Positions 1 to 12,156 of a DNA stretch of 64,000 bases are shown here, one piece after another. Numbering within the stretch: the first letter of the stretch is position 1; every line of letters begins with the position of its first letter. The position numbers were made by a program, and so were the translations under genes. Origin of the DNA: Thuidium tamariscinum (Eukaryota; Streptophyta; Bryopsida; Hypnales; Thuidiaceae); assembly GCA_947034885.2 (NCBI GenBank), contig OX344751.2:12524001-12588000 (forward strand). Reading direction: 5' to 3'. Below the pieces are notes generated by a model. That model ran no database searches. It worked only from the letters and a program-made list of their open reading frames with translations, and was not told the origin of the DNA.

Positions 1-956
1 TTTGAATCCTTGTTAGTGTGGTAAGTCTAGGGTTTTGCTTGAATGTTTGCAACTTAATAAGAATTATGTTTAATAATTGTTCTGAAAATGACTTTCATTT
101 GTTTTGGTGATTTGGATTGGAACTCTCATTACAATATTGGTTGATTTGTTGGACTTACTTCCTTCATTTTTAGTTTCAATTTCAAAATTAGCTTGTTGGT
201 AAATCTAAAGACAAAGATTGAATTTGGTAACTTGTTGAAAAACAAAAAGAGATTAACTCAATTTTTTTTTGGGATTGAATGAAATTATTGGAGGTCAAGA
301 AATCTAGAGCTTAGGATTTTGGAGGATAGAAGAGGTCTGCTAGGGTTTCTAGATGGATAGCTATAATGAAACAAAATGACATTCTTATAGATCAAAGTTT
401 TGAGTTTAGCTTTTGAGTATTGAGTTTGTTTCTACAACAAATGTAGGCAATTTGTTATTGTAGATGTAAGCATTGCTTTGAGGTCACCTACTTTTTTAAT
501 TTTCAAACATAATTTCTTGGAATTCACATTTTGAACTTTTTCCTATGAATTTATGTGTATTCTTAAGGAGTTGTTCTAATCTAGAATTGTACAATTTGTA
601 TGTAAGTAGTCCTAAAAAGTTAAAATTGCATAATGCCACGTATACCCTCTTTGAAAAACATGAAAAACATGTATCTTACCCTCTACAATTGACAGTCTTT
701 CACATACAATGTCCCCAAAAGAGATAGGAACTACCTAAAGACATAAGTATTAATGTCAAAAAGTCTTAATGCATGACAAGATCCAAATTTAGAATTTGTT
801 ATGATGGAATTTTCAAACTATTTGGATGGAATTTCATATGATTCACTAAAAATAATGACATAAACTAGACTAACATGTTAGAAAGTGGTAATGCATTTGA
901 TTTTCTTACTAAGATTGTTACATAACAATGGAAAAAAGTCTTGAAATGTTTAAAAT
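1..956. other. AT-rich intergenic DNA, nothing recognised
   Basis: No convincing exon, RNA gene or inverted-repeat element was seen. The only open frame over 60 codons (545-727, plus) has no family resemblance and no splice or codon signature. Confidence 0.5.
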
Positions 957-1836
957 TTAATCCCTAAATGCCCAAGGCTTTTTATGAGCTTCTAGGAATT
1001 TGCTCTAAAGTGACCAAAAAATAAACTTTATGATGAGCTTTACCAATTTTTCTTTAAAATGTAGCCATATAAATTCAAACAGACATGTTCAAGATCACTT
1101 AAGGAAAAGAAGACACAACAATATCACTCATGGATTGAAAATTTATAATGTTTAATCATGAGGGTATTTAAATTGCAAAAGTGATGTGCAATCTTTCAAT
1201 CCTTTGTTTACAAGTCAAATCTAAAAATTTGGTGATCAAAAAAATATGAGATGAAAAGGCCTAACATACATAATCCCAATCAATTTATAGCTTCTCAAAA
1301 TTTAGTCTACAATTTTTTTAAATGAATTTCTAATGTGATTTTCTCTCCAAGATCTAGTGTATATTAGGCTCATTTCCAAGAGACCTCAACACTAGAGAAA
1401 GTCAAGATTGCAATGGATATCCTTGCACAAAATCTTCAATAGAAAAATCATAGTCAATCATTTTTAAGATAAGGTTTTTGATACTTAAAGTAGACTTCAA
1501 AAAGAATTCTCTTAAAATACAAACCATTATAAATAGTAACTTCATTAGGTTAACCCTGAAGCGCTCCGACGTCCATATTTTGGACGATGACCAAAGAGCT
1601 TCAAGGCACTGTTTCATCCAATTAACTTCTCATTTATCAAATGTAATACTTGCATCTAGAAAAGACAACCTTCCTTAATGACCAAATTCATTAAATTCTG
1701 ATAAATGATATATTTGTACAAAGTTATAAGCGAAAATGAGCAAAAATTCAAAAAAGGATTGAGATGCTTAAGGATTAATTTAACTTCAAAGTTTTACAAA
1801 CACCAAATTTTGGTGCTTCCGGCATTTAGGGGTTAA
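957..1836. mobile_element. TTAA-bounded inverted-repeat element (about 880 bp)
   Basis: The left end reads TTAATCCCTAAATGCCC and the right end, reverse complemented, reads TTAACCCCTAAATGCCGG. The ends are inverted repeats and both lie at a TTAA. No transposase is visible inside, so this looks like a non-autonomous DNA transposon. The same end type recurs at 2777, 53772, 57074 and 60961. A further sequence resembling the short TTAA family lies at about 1550 inside it and may be a nested copy. Assignment to the piggyBac superfamily is inference from TTAA plus CCC ends. Confidence 0.5.
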
Positions 1837-2776
1837 GGTATAGAATTTAGGCTATCAAAAATCAAATGGAATCTTAATGTTTCATGATGCATCGTGACAA
1901 ATGTGACGTGACATTGTATCATAAAGACTCCAAGTCACATTAGGATAGACAAATAGGCAAAAAGAACCTTACAAATTTCAATATTCAAAGAGTTGTTAAG
2001 TTGAAGTAGGTGCAAGATGAAAGGGAAAAATAAATTGTTGATAGCTCAAAGATAGAATTGGAGTACACTAATCCCATAGATTAGATTGTTCATAAAAACA
2101 ACCAAAATCATGATTACAAGATAAATGCAATTAAAGCAATATAAATTCATTGAATGATGGATTGTAATCCTTCATGAATATATCTTCTATTAATAAATAT
2201 GTATTTGTCTTAACAATAGTACTTAATATTTTGTTTCCATTTCATTTTTACAAAAGTACTCCTAATTTTGAATCTCCTTCAAATAAATCTATTTGTTTCA
2301 AAATAGAAAGATTTATTGCAACCTAATGGTCTCATCATAGTATCTACCACCATATCCATTATAGAACAACTCTCAACAATAATTTGTTGTAAAGAGATTT
2401 GTTATTAATGCTAATATCTAGAAGATGCAATCTATGCATCTATGCATCTTCTAGGTGTATAGTTTTTCAAATACAAAATGTTAATGAATGTGAATATCCT
2501 TTGTATGGTTGTGAAATTTATTTACATCCAAAAAAATTGTAGTGCTTTGATTATTGTATTATAATGTTATTGAATAAATTTCAAATTTCAAATCGTTTAA
2601 AGGTCAACAAATTCAAATAGCTTCTATTGTATGATACATTTTATGAGTGTTGTATTTTCCCTCTTACTTGAGAATGCGACAAATGGGGCCACAAAATAGT
2701 AGCCAAATCTACCATCAAGTTAAATATCTTCAAACATACTATATTGGAATAAAAAATTATATAGAATATTTTAATT
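1837..2776. other. AT-rich intergenic DNA, nothing recognised
   Basis: I see no gene or repeat end here. A short local duplication of a word reading ATGCATCT lies near 2425-2450. Confidence 0.4.
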
Positions 2777-3718
2777 TTAACCCCTAAACCCCTAACAGCG
2801 TTTTCACCAAAAAAAACTGCTCCAAAACTGCCATTTCTAATACAAGAGCAATTTTTTTTTTAAAACACATTTTTGACTCATGTAACCGTAGGATCTTGTA
2901 GTAAGGTGGTTTGTAAACATGTGGAAAAAATTTCAGAAATTTCCACCATGTAGATTGCAAGATATAAGCATTTGAATTGACAAAAACTGTTTTTTTATCC
3001 CTGCGAAAATCCGGGCAGCTGCACTTCACAAGGTCACATTTGTGTGAAAAAAAATTCAAAATGGTGGTTACTCTTTGAATTCATACTTCAATTCAAGTTG
3101 GCTACATTCTCAAAAAATTTCAAACCATTTGGAATTGTACAACATATAGGAAAAAATAAGTAAGTAGAAAGAAGTAAAAAATGAGCCAAAATACTAAATT
3201 GTGAACATTTTATTCATGGAATTGAAAATTTTCAATCCCAATGGTTAAAATGTTGAAATAAACAATCTACACCTTTTGTTTTTATTTTTTTTCCAAAAAT
3301 ATGAAAAATTGAATTAAATGAAGAATTTCAAACTTTTTTTGTGCTGTGGAGATTCTGTAACTGGCCGCAAACTACCCCAAACTCAAAATCTTCATAACTT
3401 TTGACTCATTGATCGGAATGGATTGATTCAAAGCTTCACATGTATGTATAAACCTAAAGAACCAATTTGAAATTTCACTTTTCAAAAAAAAGTTTTTTCA
3501 GCTGCCCGGTTTGCCCGCCGAGCAAACAAAGTGACATATCATGCCATAACTTTTTATCCACAAAGTCAAAAGTTATGAAAATTGTCAAGCCTTAAAGCTA
3601 CTCCTCGGACACACATTGTATCAAAATTTCAAAATATAAAAATAAAAACTCCATCCGTAGTGAGCTGCCCAAAAAATCTATAATCTCAAAAAACGCCGTT
3701 TAGGGGTTTAGGGGTTAA
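2777..3718. mobile_element. TTAA-bounded element with telomere-like inverted ends (942 bp)
   Basis: The left end is TTAA followed by CCCCTAAACCCCTAA. The right end is the inverted match, with TTTAGGGGTTTAGGGG followed by TTAA. The inverted repeat continues imperfectly to about 27 bp (left CAGCGTTTTC, right GGCGTTTTT in complement). There is no coding capacity beyond chance frames. Internal sequence resembles the 57074-57510 element and a degenerate stretch near 30640-31330. The repeated CCCCTAAA word looks like a telomere repeat, but it is mirrored at the two ends as an element terminus would be. Confidence 0.6.
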
Positions 3719-4506
3719 GCATCTCTTAAGTCTCCATTAATCCCTAATTTTTTTGGGATCTAAAATTAGAAAAAGATCCAACAAATACTACAACATTACT
3801 TTTGAAAAGTGTTTTGAATTCAAATTTTATTCAATTTTTAGAAATTGTAACCATATGATCTTATAATTGACAAGCATTTGGATCTTACTTACAACTATTG
3901 GGGTCTAAAAGCAATGTATCTATAAGATATTATTAGATAACTACTTCAAAATTGTACAAGTATAGAAAGTGAAAGAGAAAAAATTAATTTTAGTAAATTC
4001 AATTTTCATGAACAAACAACTCCCTTGATCTCTAGACGTCTTTGCAAAACGCTTAGAAAAACACATTTGTAAACAATTATAAATCATAGCTTCTACCTTG
4101 GTTTAGATAAAAACTTCTTAGTCAAGCCTACCAAGCTAAAATACAGTTTATAGTGACACAAATAAAAGCCTCAAACTAACTTTAAGACAAAATTCAAAAA
4201 TTCAAAAATTTCAATGCCAATCAAGAAGTTGTGAAAAAGGAAAAATAGCATAGAATTCAAACCTAAAGCATGATTTGCAACCTATAGCCAAATGAGATTC
4301 ACTTTCAAGTACTCCTTCAAATTCAACTTCTTCATAGTAAAACATTGACAAATTTGCATAATCCTCATTCCATTAAACTCTCATACAAACTACTAATCAA
4401 TCCTTTATTCTACAAACACCACCTAAATCTAGCTAATATCCAAAAATCTTATATCCCCTAAAACTATGCTTTAAAAATGATCAAATAATACCTTGTAACA
4501 AAAGAC
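3719..4506. other. 3' flank of the UBR/kinase gene
   Basis: AT-rich sequence downstream of the minus-strand kinase stop codon. It should hold the 3' untranslated region and polyadenylation site, which I could not place. No other feature was seen. Confidence 0.35.
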
Positions 4507-7500
4507 TCAAAACTCATTAAGCTTGGCAATGATACCCAAAAAACTTGGTCTCCTTGAAGGTTTAGCATGCCAACAATCTACAATAATACTCTTCAACGAA
4601 GGATGGAGGTCTGCAGGCAACTCTGGGCGATTCCCATCTAAAATAAAATCATAGTCCCGAATAGGATGCCCCTCAAAAAGAATGCAACCAGTAGCAAGCT
4701 CATAGCACACCATGCCAAAGCTATACACATCACTTGCCTTAGTGAATTTCAATGTAGAGCTCTGAATTCGATTCTTCAATTGTTCAAGGATCTCGGGTGC
4801 CCTCCAAAAGCCAGTGCCCACAACCCCCACTGAACATTCAAAGTCAGCTACAATGGCCAAGATCTTTCCATTGATAGATGGTCGTTGAGAGCCAACTATA
4901 AGGACATTGGAGGCTTTCAAGTCTCTATGCAAAATGGGCGGATATAAATTATGTAACAATTGCATATCTCGTGCTATGCAAAACATCAATCGCCTCACTT
5001 GCCACACACTAAAAGGAGGGCCTTGATTGTTTCTTTCTACCATACGAAGATCAATCAACTTTCACAAATCTCCCCATTGCCTTTCCATCAAAATTGCAAA
5101 TCGATCCAAAAACCTACTATCTTTCAATAATATTCCACCTTGTATCAATGAAAAACGTCGACCAAAAGTAGAAAAGGAACCAAATTCATTCAACATTCCT
5201 TGTGGCCATTGATTTTCAAGATCTTCCAATCGAAGATTTGGATGGAATATCTTCACCACGTAATCCTTGCCAACTTCATAAATCTCTGCTTGAGCTCCTT
5301 CACCAATTTTCTCACCAATTACAATATCATCCTTCTCCATGAAGAACCTATACTTTTGCTTGAGTGCCAAAAAGTAACGGCGGTTTAGGTCTCCAAAACT
5401 CTTTGTGGTAGGAATTGAATCCATTTCACTCCAATGAACTTTTGAATACTCAATTTCAAGCTCCACATCACTTGTAAACCTGCTTCTATTTTCAATCATG
5501 CTTTGAGTGCGTGCACTGTAGTAACATGAAGTTGATAGAGGAAGACTTGACTTTGAAGAAGAAGAACCAAAACTAGCATCTGAAAACAAAATGAACCACC
5601 ATGAGTTGTATGGACTTCCCAAACCTTATTTCTTAATATTTTGACTATTGTTTACATTTATCAAATTTCATTTGTATTCTCATATAGACTCAAACCAATC
5701 TCATCATGTTTTCAAATTGATTAGAATTTAAGTCTCCTCCCAAAGTATACAACAATAGAAACAAGACTAATTGTGGGACAAAAACTTCATGAAACATCAT
5801 CCTATATAAGGTAAACCTACTTATGATATATAAATCTTCTATAACATGCTCCTAAAGAACTATCTATGAGAGGCTTATACTAAGTTATAACAAATGTTTT
5901 TTAATACATGGGATTAGGATTACATAAAGTTGATTTGTAACCATAATCAATACCTTAGAAGATGGTCATGAATGTCCTAGTAATTTCCATTAGACATTTA
6001 CACCATTTTAGTGTGAACTCATTACAAAAAGTTTTTTTAAAATTCCTACTATGTCATAATCATATCAATAAATCTTATCATCTTCCTAGAAAGCGTTGTA
6101 TCTGCTTGAGGTCGTAAGATGACCATTATCATAATATTTTTTACTCATTTGGGATAGTCTAGGGATTGTTTTGAATCAATTGAATACCACTCTTCAAAAA
6201 TTCTTTAAAAAAAAATTTTACTTTACCCAAAAAATCTCGCAAAAAATAAAATTTTGATTGATTCCTTCATTTATCACATTTGTCTTTGTATGGAAAAAAA
6301 TCTGAAGTCCTTTGCTAATGGCAACAAGACAAGCCACACATTTTGCCTATCATAGGTAGGTTTATCTTACCTCATCAACTTCTACCTTTTCGAACAATAT
6401 TCTAGATTCAAATAAATTCCTTGGGATCCTACATTGTTGTCATGGCCTTCACTTGTAGACTAGTTCATACTTTGAGAAACCACCACTACAAGCTAGGTGA
6501 CAAGAAAACCAACCAATAAACACAAACACTCACCACCATCAAGTGTTGAACCCAGATGCTCTTCTTCAAATTCACATGCCAATGAATAGAGACGTGGATG
6601 ACGAGGGTTTGAAGCACAAAACCTAAAAAACATGAGCCATCAGTCATTGAAACCTCATGGTTCACAAACTCAATAATCACTAAAGCATTGACGTATTTTG
6701 GCTCTTATCACAAACTGTTACCAACCACTCACAAGAGTTGTTGAACACTAGGAATAATGGAATCACTACAACACTGATGCAAACAACCTCAACCTCCATC
6801 TCTCAACTGCAAGAGTTCATCAGATATGTAAAAACGTACCCCGATTCTCTCCAAACGGTCTCATCCCCACAGTCGCAAAACCCAACACCTCCACTCTTGC
6901 GACCCTCTGCCCACATCCCAACATCAAACCTCCAATTACAAAATTCCTACTTTAAGAGGTTGGTAAATCACATCATGTGATCACAATCACGATTGTTCTC
7001 AAGTAAGTTAGTGAGAAAAAACAAAACCATTAACGAATAAGTAGAAAATAATAGGATCGTGAGGAACTCCAAAAACCGAAAGAGAATGCTTAATTTATCG
7101 TAGTTCTAGAATCCACTGTTTTTCTCGTCTCCAAAAAAGATGCACTAAAGAATCAAAAAGATCAGTAACCCGTACAGTCTATAACGTGGACAAACAGGCA
7201 CTTACCAAAAACGTGCCCCTCATGGTTGCCGTGATGGAAACAACTGGTACATATTGCACTGCGTCACAATTTGGCATACAACAACAAAGGTTCACCATGT
7301 CAAAAAGAAGAAGCCATGATTCAAAATGAGCAGCAAGATTTCATCCACGACACAATGGAAGTATCGTTATTGGCCTGGTTGCCAAGCCATCTCCCACAAC
7401 AGTTACTCCACAAATGCAAGCATTGAATTCATGCCCGTTCTTTCGCAGCACTGAAAACCCGAAACAGGTCCAAATTTCAGCACCACAGTTCTGAAGTGGT

Positions 7501-8191
7501 CTACTTCACCATCTGTGCAATCATACGTTGAATGATCGGAGGTAGAATAAGGGTTGTAATACATTAACAGAATGGATTCCTCTTGACAGAGACCACAGAT
7601 TGTTACTCTTCAGTGCGAAGGAACAAATTGAACACGTTAAAGTAAGCAACTCAAGGAACTCAACTACTGAGTAACAATGCACCATTTTGGTCGCAATTAG
7701 TCATGCAGAAAGTCACCATATACACGAAACGTCTGTCAAAGGATTCTCCCAGCAACCAATTTCATCCGTTGAATCAACGACGGAAGACTTTTACACTTAT
7801 GGATCTACTTAATCAGGGCACGTCGCCAACTCGTGACTCAGAAATGTGACCATGGTATTGAGGCATGTCTCAGTAGATTTCAATTTCTACCTGTATGATT
7901 TGTATGGTCATCTCTGTGAACCTTGCTTGCAACTACTCACTTCGAAGGGAGGAGCCGCAGAGAAAAAGGCAAGCATATAAAATTGACGTACCTCATAGGG
8001 TGCAGTCCACAAGTGGAGCATTTGTAAAGAAGGTCCCCCGCCTGCCATGTGACCTGGCACTGCGATTCTCCTCGGTTCCAATAAGAATTCCGGTACAACT
8101 CTTCTAGTGAAATTTGAGGCTCCACCCCACCCACCAACGAAGGAGACTTCTCAAGAGGAATCTCGAGGTCCTCCTCGCAACCTGCTGCCAT
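4507..8191 (-). CDS. UBR-box zinc finger fused to a protein kinase, with a premature in-frame stop
   Basis: Predicted exons on the minus strand are 8191-7992, 7258-7206, 6906-6840, 6622-6534 and 5579-4507. The introns begin GT and end AG, all phases agree, and the joined length is 494 codons. Exons 1-4 spell a UBR box: a CxVxW...GDxxYxCxxC start, AICTSCFHHGNHEGH, then GFCDCGD..VW and GFCASNPRH. These are the zinc ligands of N-recognins that bind N-terminal degrons. Exon 5 is a TKL-like kinase: glycine loop GEGAQAEIYE (about residue 229), VVK lysine (246), HRDLKASN (354), DFE in place of DFG (382), APE (397) and a C-lobe with SDVYSFG. The start is the first in-frame ATG of exon 1; the open frame extends upstream to 8506 without another ATG. 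A TGA at codon 309 interrupts the kinase, so the gene may be truncated or decaying. The aspartate usual in the DPTC motif is replaced (LHPMS). The fusion is inferred from exon phase, not from transcripts. Confidence 0.7.
5062..5064 (-). other. In-frame TGA inside the kinase domain
   Basis: The reading frame is otherwise open from 5579 to 4507. The residues on both sides (MERQWGDL, then KLIDLRMVERN) continue the kinase alignment, between the hinge and the HRD loop. The position fits an arginine CGA changed to TGA by one C-to-T transition. It removes the catalytic loop from any product that terminates here. A sequencing error or a short unrecognised intron is possible. Confidence 0.75.
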
Positions 8192-8506
8192 CTCGAAAAT
8201 GTAGCTGTCAACTTGCCCAAGCTCGGCTTCCAGAAGCCTGGACCCACGAATTAAAGTGCTTCTCAGGACGGCAATCTCTCCCGTGCCGTGCAAATTAACG
8301 AAGGCGAAGACGAATACCGACCCAAAACCGAGACTGCCAGAAACGCCGTCAACCCGCAAGCAAGGGCGAGCAGCCGAGCTCCTCTGCCGAAATGACTCAA
8401 TACGCCTCTTGGTCTGGTTGTGTCCTCGTGCTTCCTCCACCAGTTGAGCTTTCAAGTCAAGGAAGAAGAAGAGACAGCGGACATGCTCAGTTTTCGATCC
8501 CGCCAC

Positions 8507-10599
8507 CCGTCATGCACGAGGCGGGGCGTGAGTGGCTCCCCGTTCGGATCGAGGTTGCAGCAGTTGAAAGTGAGATTTTAGACATTTTTTATAATTGTTG
8601 CAAGCTCCATCAATTTTATTGGTTTATAAGGTTTTGGCTACAATGGGATTCTAGTAAGATGTTCCCCAATCTAATTATCCAAAAATTTAAAAATTAGTCC
8701 ACTTTATGATCAACTTTTAATAGCTCCAAGTAGGCATTAAATAAGTCAATAATATTGCTATTTTAAGAGGCATTGTGCAAAAGTTGTCTCATACTACCAC
8801 TTAAAACCAAGTTTGCAAGGCCAATGAAGTACACTTACATTATTTCACTTGCCCCTTTAAGGTCATTTAATCAAACATCCACTAAATGATCGAAATTACA
8901 AAAAGGACCTTTTTAGTGGGACAGAAAATCTACTTGATTTGGACGTTTTTTGCGGGATAGTAGATCTCTAGCTCCCTCTATTTATATGTGTGTCGTAACT
9001 TTTTGCTCTTGGTGTTTGGTCCCAAGCTTGTTCTGAATTCCCGCAGCGCTTAGTGAATGAATATGTGAAGTCAACCTTAAGTTGATACTTGTTCATCGAT
9101 ACTTTTGTTATAAAACCTTAGCTCCTCCTGTATACATTTGAATTTAAGAAACAACATAGATTGAAGCTCCATGTTAGCTTTAATTTGCTTGGAATGAAAG
9201 AGTTCCTCTTGTCACCCTTTTTTTTGGGCCGGTTTCACATTGGACATTGGATCAAAGTTGACTTTGTTTTGAAGAAGAATCAAATAACCAACACCTTCAA
9301 ATCTTCATCAACCATCTCATAGTCTCATTTATTTTGTATTTCATATGCTGGTATTTTCATTCTCAAAAAATGACGAACACTACGAGTGAAGCTAATTTGG
9401 AAGTGCACATTTGAATTGGATAAGAAAGAGAAGAACGAAGCATACTGAACATTATGTGAGCACTGTCTTTTTGAAGACATTGCGGAGGTCAATAAAAACT
9501 CAGGACAAGAAAACTATGTGGGGTTCCTCTAGGATGGTGAGAAAAATTTATAGATTCTAGAGATGTTTAGAAATCATTGCCAAAATATTAGGGTACCTCG
9601 CCTGTTGGACAACATGAATCTAGTACGCCCATTGTACTTGCTTCACCAACTTGACATTGTGCTCAAAGGAGATTCTACCAAGAACAAGAAATGCTCCAAA
9701 TAAGATGAAAACTGCTTACCAACATGAATGATTGAGAGTTTGTTTGGGATACTTGAATCCACCAAGATTACAAATAGAGGCACTTTATATTTATTAAAAC
9801 AAGCCTAATAAGATTTTCTAGGATTGGAATTGGGTAGCCACCATTGTAGATTTGGTCTTTGGCTACTTAATCCAAATTCCATTGTAGAGTATAGTATTGT
9901 ATCTTCATTCAATATAAGGGTTTGAACATCACCCTCAAAGTTTCCAGTGTACATTATATTTTTGGGTATCCATGTCTTGCATCTTGAATTCATAGCTTTC
10001 TACACAACTTGAGATCTTATTTAGAAGCCTTCTCTGCATGCACATCATTAGTCATACATTCTCGACAAAAAGAGTATTTAGAAACGCCCACAAAATCATT
10101 TGTAGAGGTGTCTTTGTTTGAAGCAATTGATAGTATTTGATGTCTAGAGGCAACAAGGGCAAGGGCTAATGTGTAATTTCCAATTTGAGGTATCTTCTAT
10201 CACCATTAATTAAATTTGCCATCGTGATATTAGACTCACCTATTTTGGAGAGGCTAGATAATTCTTATGTTTGGAGTTTTACGCCAGATGTAAAAAAGAG
10301 ATGGGAGTGAAGGAAGAAACTTTATAATATCTTAGATTTCCTTTGGTATAGTACAAACATTCAGTTCTTTGGTTATGAGAATTGAATCAGTTCCTATTTG
10401 TTTGTTTGTTTATGTGATGCCTCATTTTCAGGTATTTTAAAGTTATTAAAATTCTCATTGTGGGGGGGCCTAATGTATTAGGACATCCTACATGTACCTT
10501 GAAATATGTTATTTAAATTTACACAACAGAATGCTGATTTTGTAAAACTTGAAAAAATTAGTTCAACTTCTTGTGATTAGTATTTTGTGATTTATGACT
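8507..10599. other. Upstream region of the UBR/kinase gene and unassigned AT-rich DNA
   Basis: A GC-richer patch to about 8560 is probably the promoter and 5' leader of the UBR/kinase gene. From 8560 to 10600 I recognise nothing certain. Open frames such as 9805-9993 (minus) have no family resemblance. Confidence 0.35.
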
Positions 10600-11324
10600 T
10601 CAGTTTCCGATTTCTACAACGAAGACAAGCGGAAGAAAGGGATCAGGTTTTGTCGATGAGAGCAGCACATTTCTTGGTGGAAAGATTTCTAGGAAAATCT
10701 TTGACTCTCCAAACCGCCTAGTATGTGGAAATGCTCAACGTGGAGCACATGCCGGCAATATCCTCAAATTCAGCTTACCAGTGCAGCACTAACTTCACAA
10801 TCATCCTGTAACGTCAGAAACACTTGAGCAATGGCACCAAAACTATTCAGATTGAATTTTTATAAATGGCACGAAAAGAAAATTTCAAGCATCCGAGTTC
10901 AGAAATGTCGGGAACAATATCTAAAATTCCTCCCTACCATGAATTTCTAACTTGCAAATTCGAAACTGAATCTCCTAACCTACATTGCCAAAACATGCAA
11001 AACATACATTCGAAGATCAAATTCTACTTTGACAAAAACTTTAGAATGGACCTCACATTTCTCTGCGCCGTGAAGATCATGTTTATGGTTCCTAGCTACT
11101 GCATGACCAGGGGCAATCAGTTTCCTTTGTCACGAGGAAATGGAACAATTTCCATACCTACAAGACGGACAACTAAATCCAATAACTTCTTTACTTGTGT
11201 CCACATTGTACGTATGACATCCAACTGATGAACAAGTGGAACACCATTGTTTTAGGAGATTCATCAAATCACTTCTAAATATGATTTCACAATTTCCACA
11301 GTTCACATCAACACCTCCTCCAAT
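10600..11324 (-). CDS. Cysteine-rich exon of an unrecognised multi-exon gene (partial model)
   Basis: The best exon is 11324-11158. It follows an acceptor ending CTGCACCGCAG and stops at a donor AG|GTATGG. It encodes about 55 residues with CGNC, WCSTCSSVGC and CPSC, so three CxxC pairs that could bind zinc. A second candidate exon lies at about 10840-10790. It encodes AQVFLTLQDDCEVSAAL and is followed by donor GTAAGC. Other exons could not be joined in phase with confidence. I do not recognise the family. The first exon and start may lie in the GC-richer stretch at 11450-11830. Outer limits are approximate. Confidence 0.35.
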
Positions 11325-12156
11325 CTGCGGTGCAGGAACAAACCTCAAAATTAGATCAAATACAACTTATTTTGCATCTTGTGCTGTGACAATTCTTCAA
11401 ACCCCTCAGTCTCCTAATGATGAAAGCTACTCGCTCAACTCGCCAGTCACGTTTTGAAGAAGAAACACTGCAACAAGATCTCAGCACAATGGTTTCTGGA
11501 GTTCAGTAATAAGAAAACGTCATTGTTTCGCACCACTGGCCAATCTAATGACTCAGACGAACTCTCCGCGTGGGAAAAACACTGCGAGAGGCTCGGCACT
11601 TCCAAATTGAAAAAATTCCAGTGTCGAGTTCATTCGTAAACGAAGGTTACGGAGAGCAAGGTGTTGTTGGGGGGTGCGTTCTTAATCCAGGATCCTCGCT
11701 CAGTACCTCAATGGCTATTGCCCACATTTATTCGAACAATTGCCCCGCCTCCCATTTCAAGAACGGCCTTACCCAAGCTTCCTCACGTGCTCTTCAGATC
11801 TAGACTCTCTCCATGCTAACAGTCTTCTCCTTCAGTCCAGAGCAAATTAATCCTAGAGAGCGGAAATCGATAACTAAAGCTGTGAATGTAAAGTAACAGT
11901 AATCTGCATTGTTGGTGCACATGAGTCCGTCATATCTTAAGTTTTATTTCATCCATCAACGGTACAGATTCTCCCTTCGATTTGATTCAAGGTTGCTAAT
12001 ACGGATTTTCTGTGGTATTAGTTTGCTGACCGGGATTTTTCGATTTCGAATACTGTGCAGGGTTGGTTTACCCTTTAATTTGAACTGAGGGTGAAGTTCG
12101 GATCAAGACTGCTGTTTGGGGTTTCGTTTGGGTCCCCTCCTGTGGGGAGGGGGGGA

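Noticed and set aside
2777..2800. Interstitial telomere
   Set aside because: Only two units with CCCC instead of CCC, mirrored at the far end of the same element.
2784..3059. 91-codon minus frame
   Set aside because: It lies inside a TTAA-bounded element and is not conserved in its relative at 57074.
5580..5622. Reading the kinase exon through to 5622
   Set aside because: The segment contains a clear TTTTGTTTTCAG acceptor and has no ATG; phase matches the exon ending at 6534.
8192..8506. N-terminal extension of the UBR/kinase protein
   Set aside because: Open frame but no ATG; the first in-frame ATG is at 8191. An upstream exon cannot be excluded.
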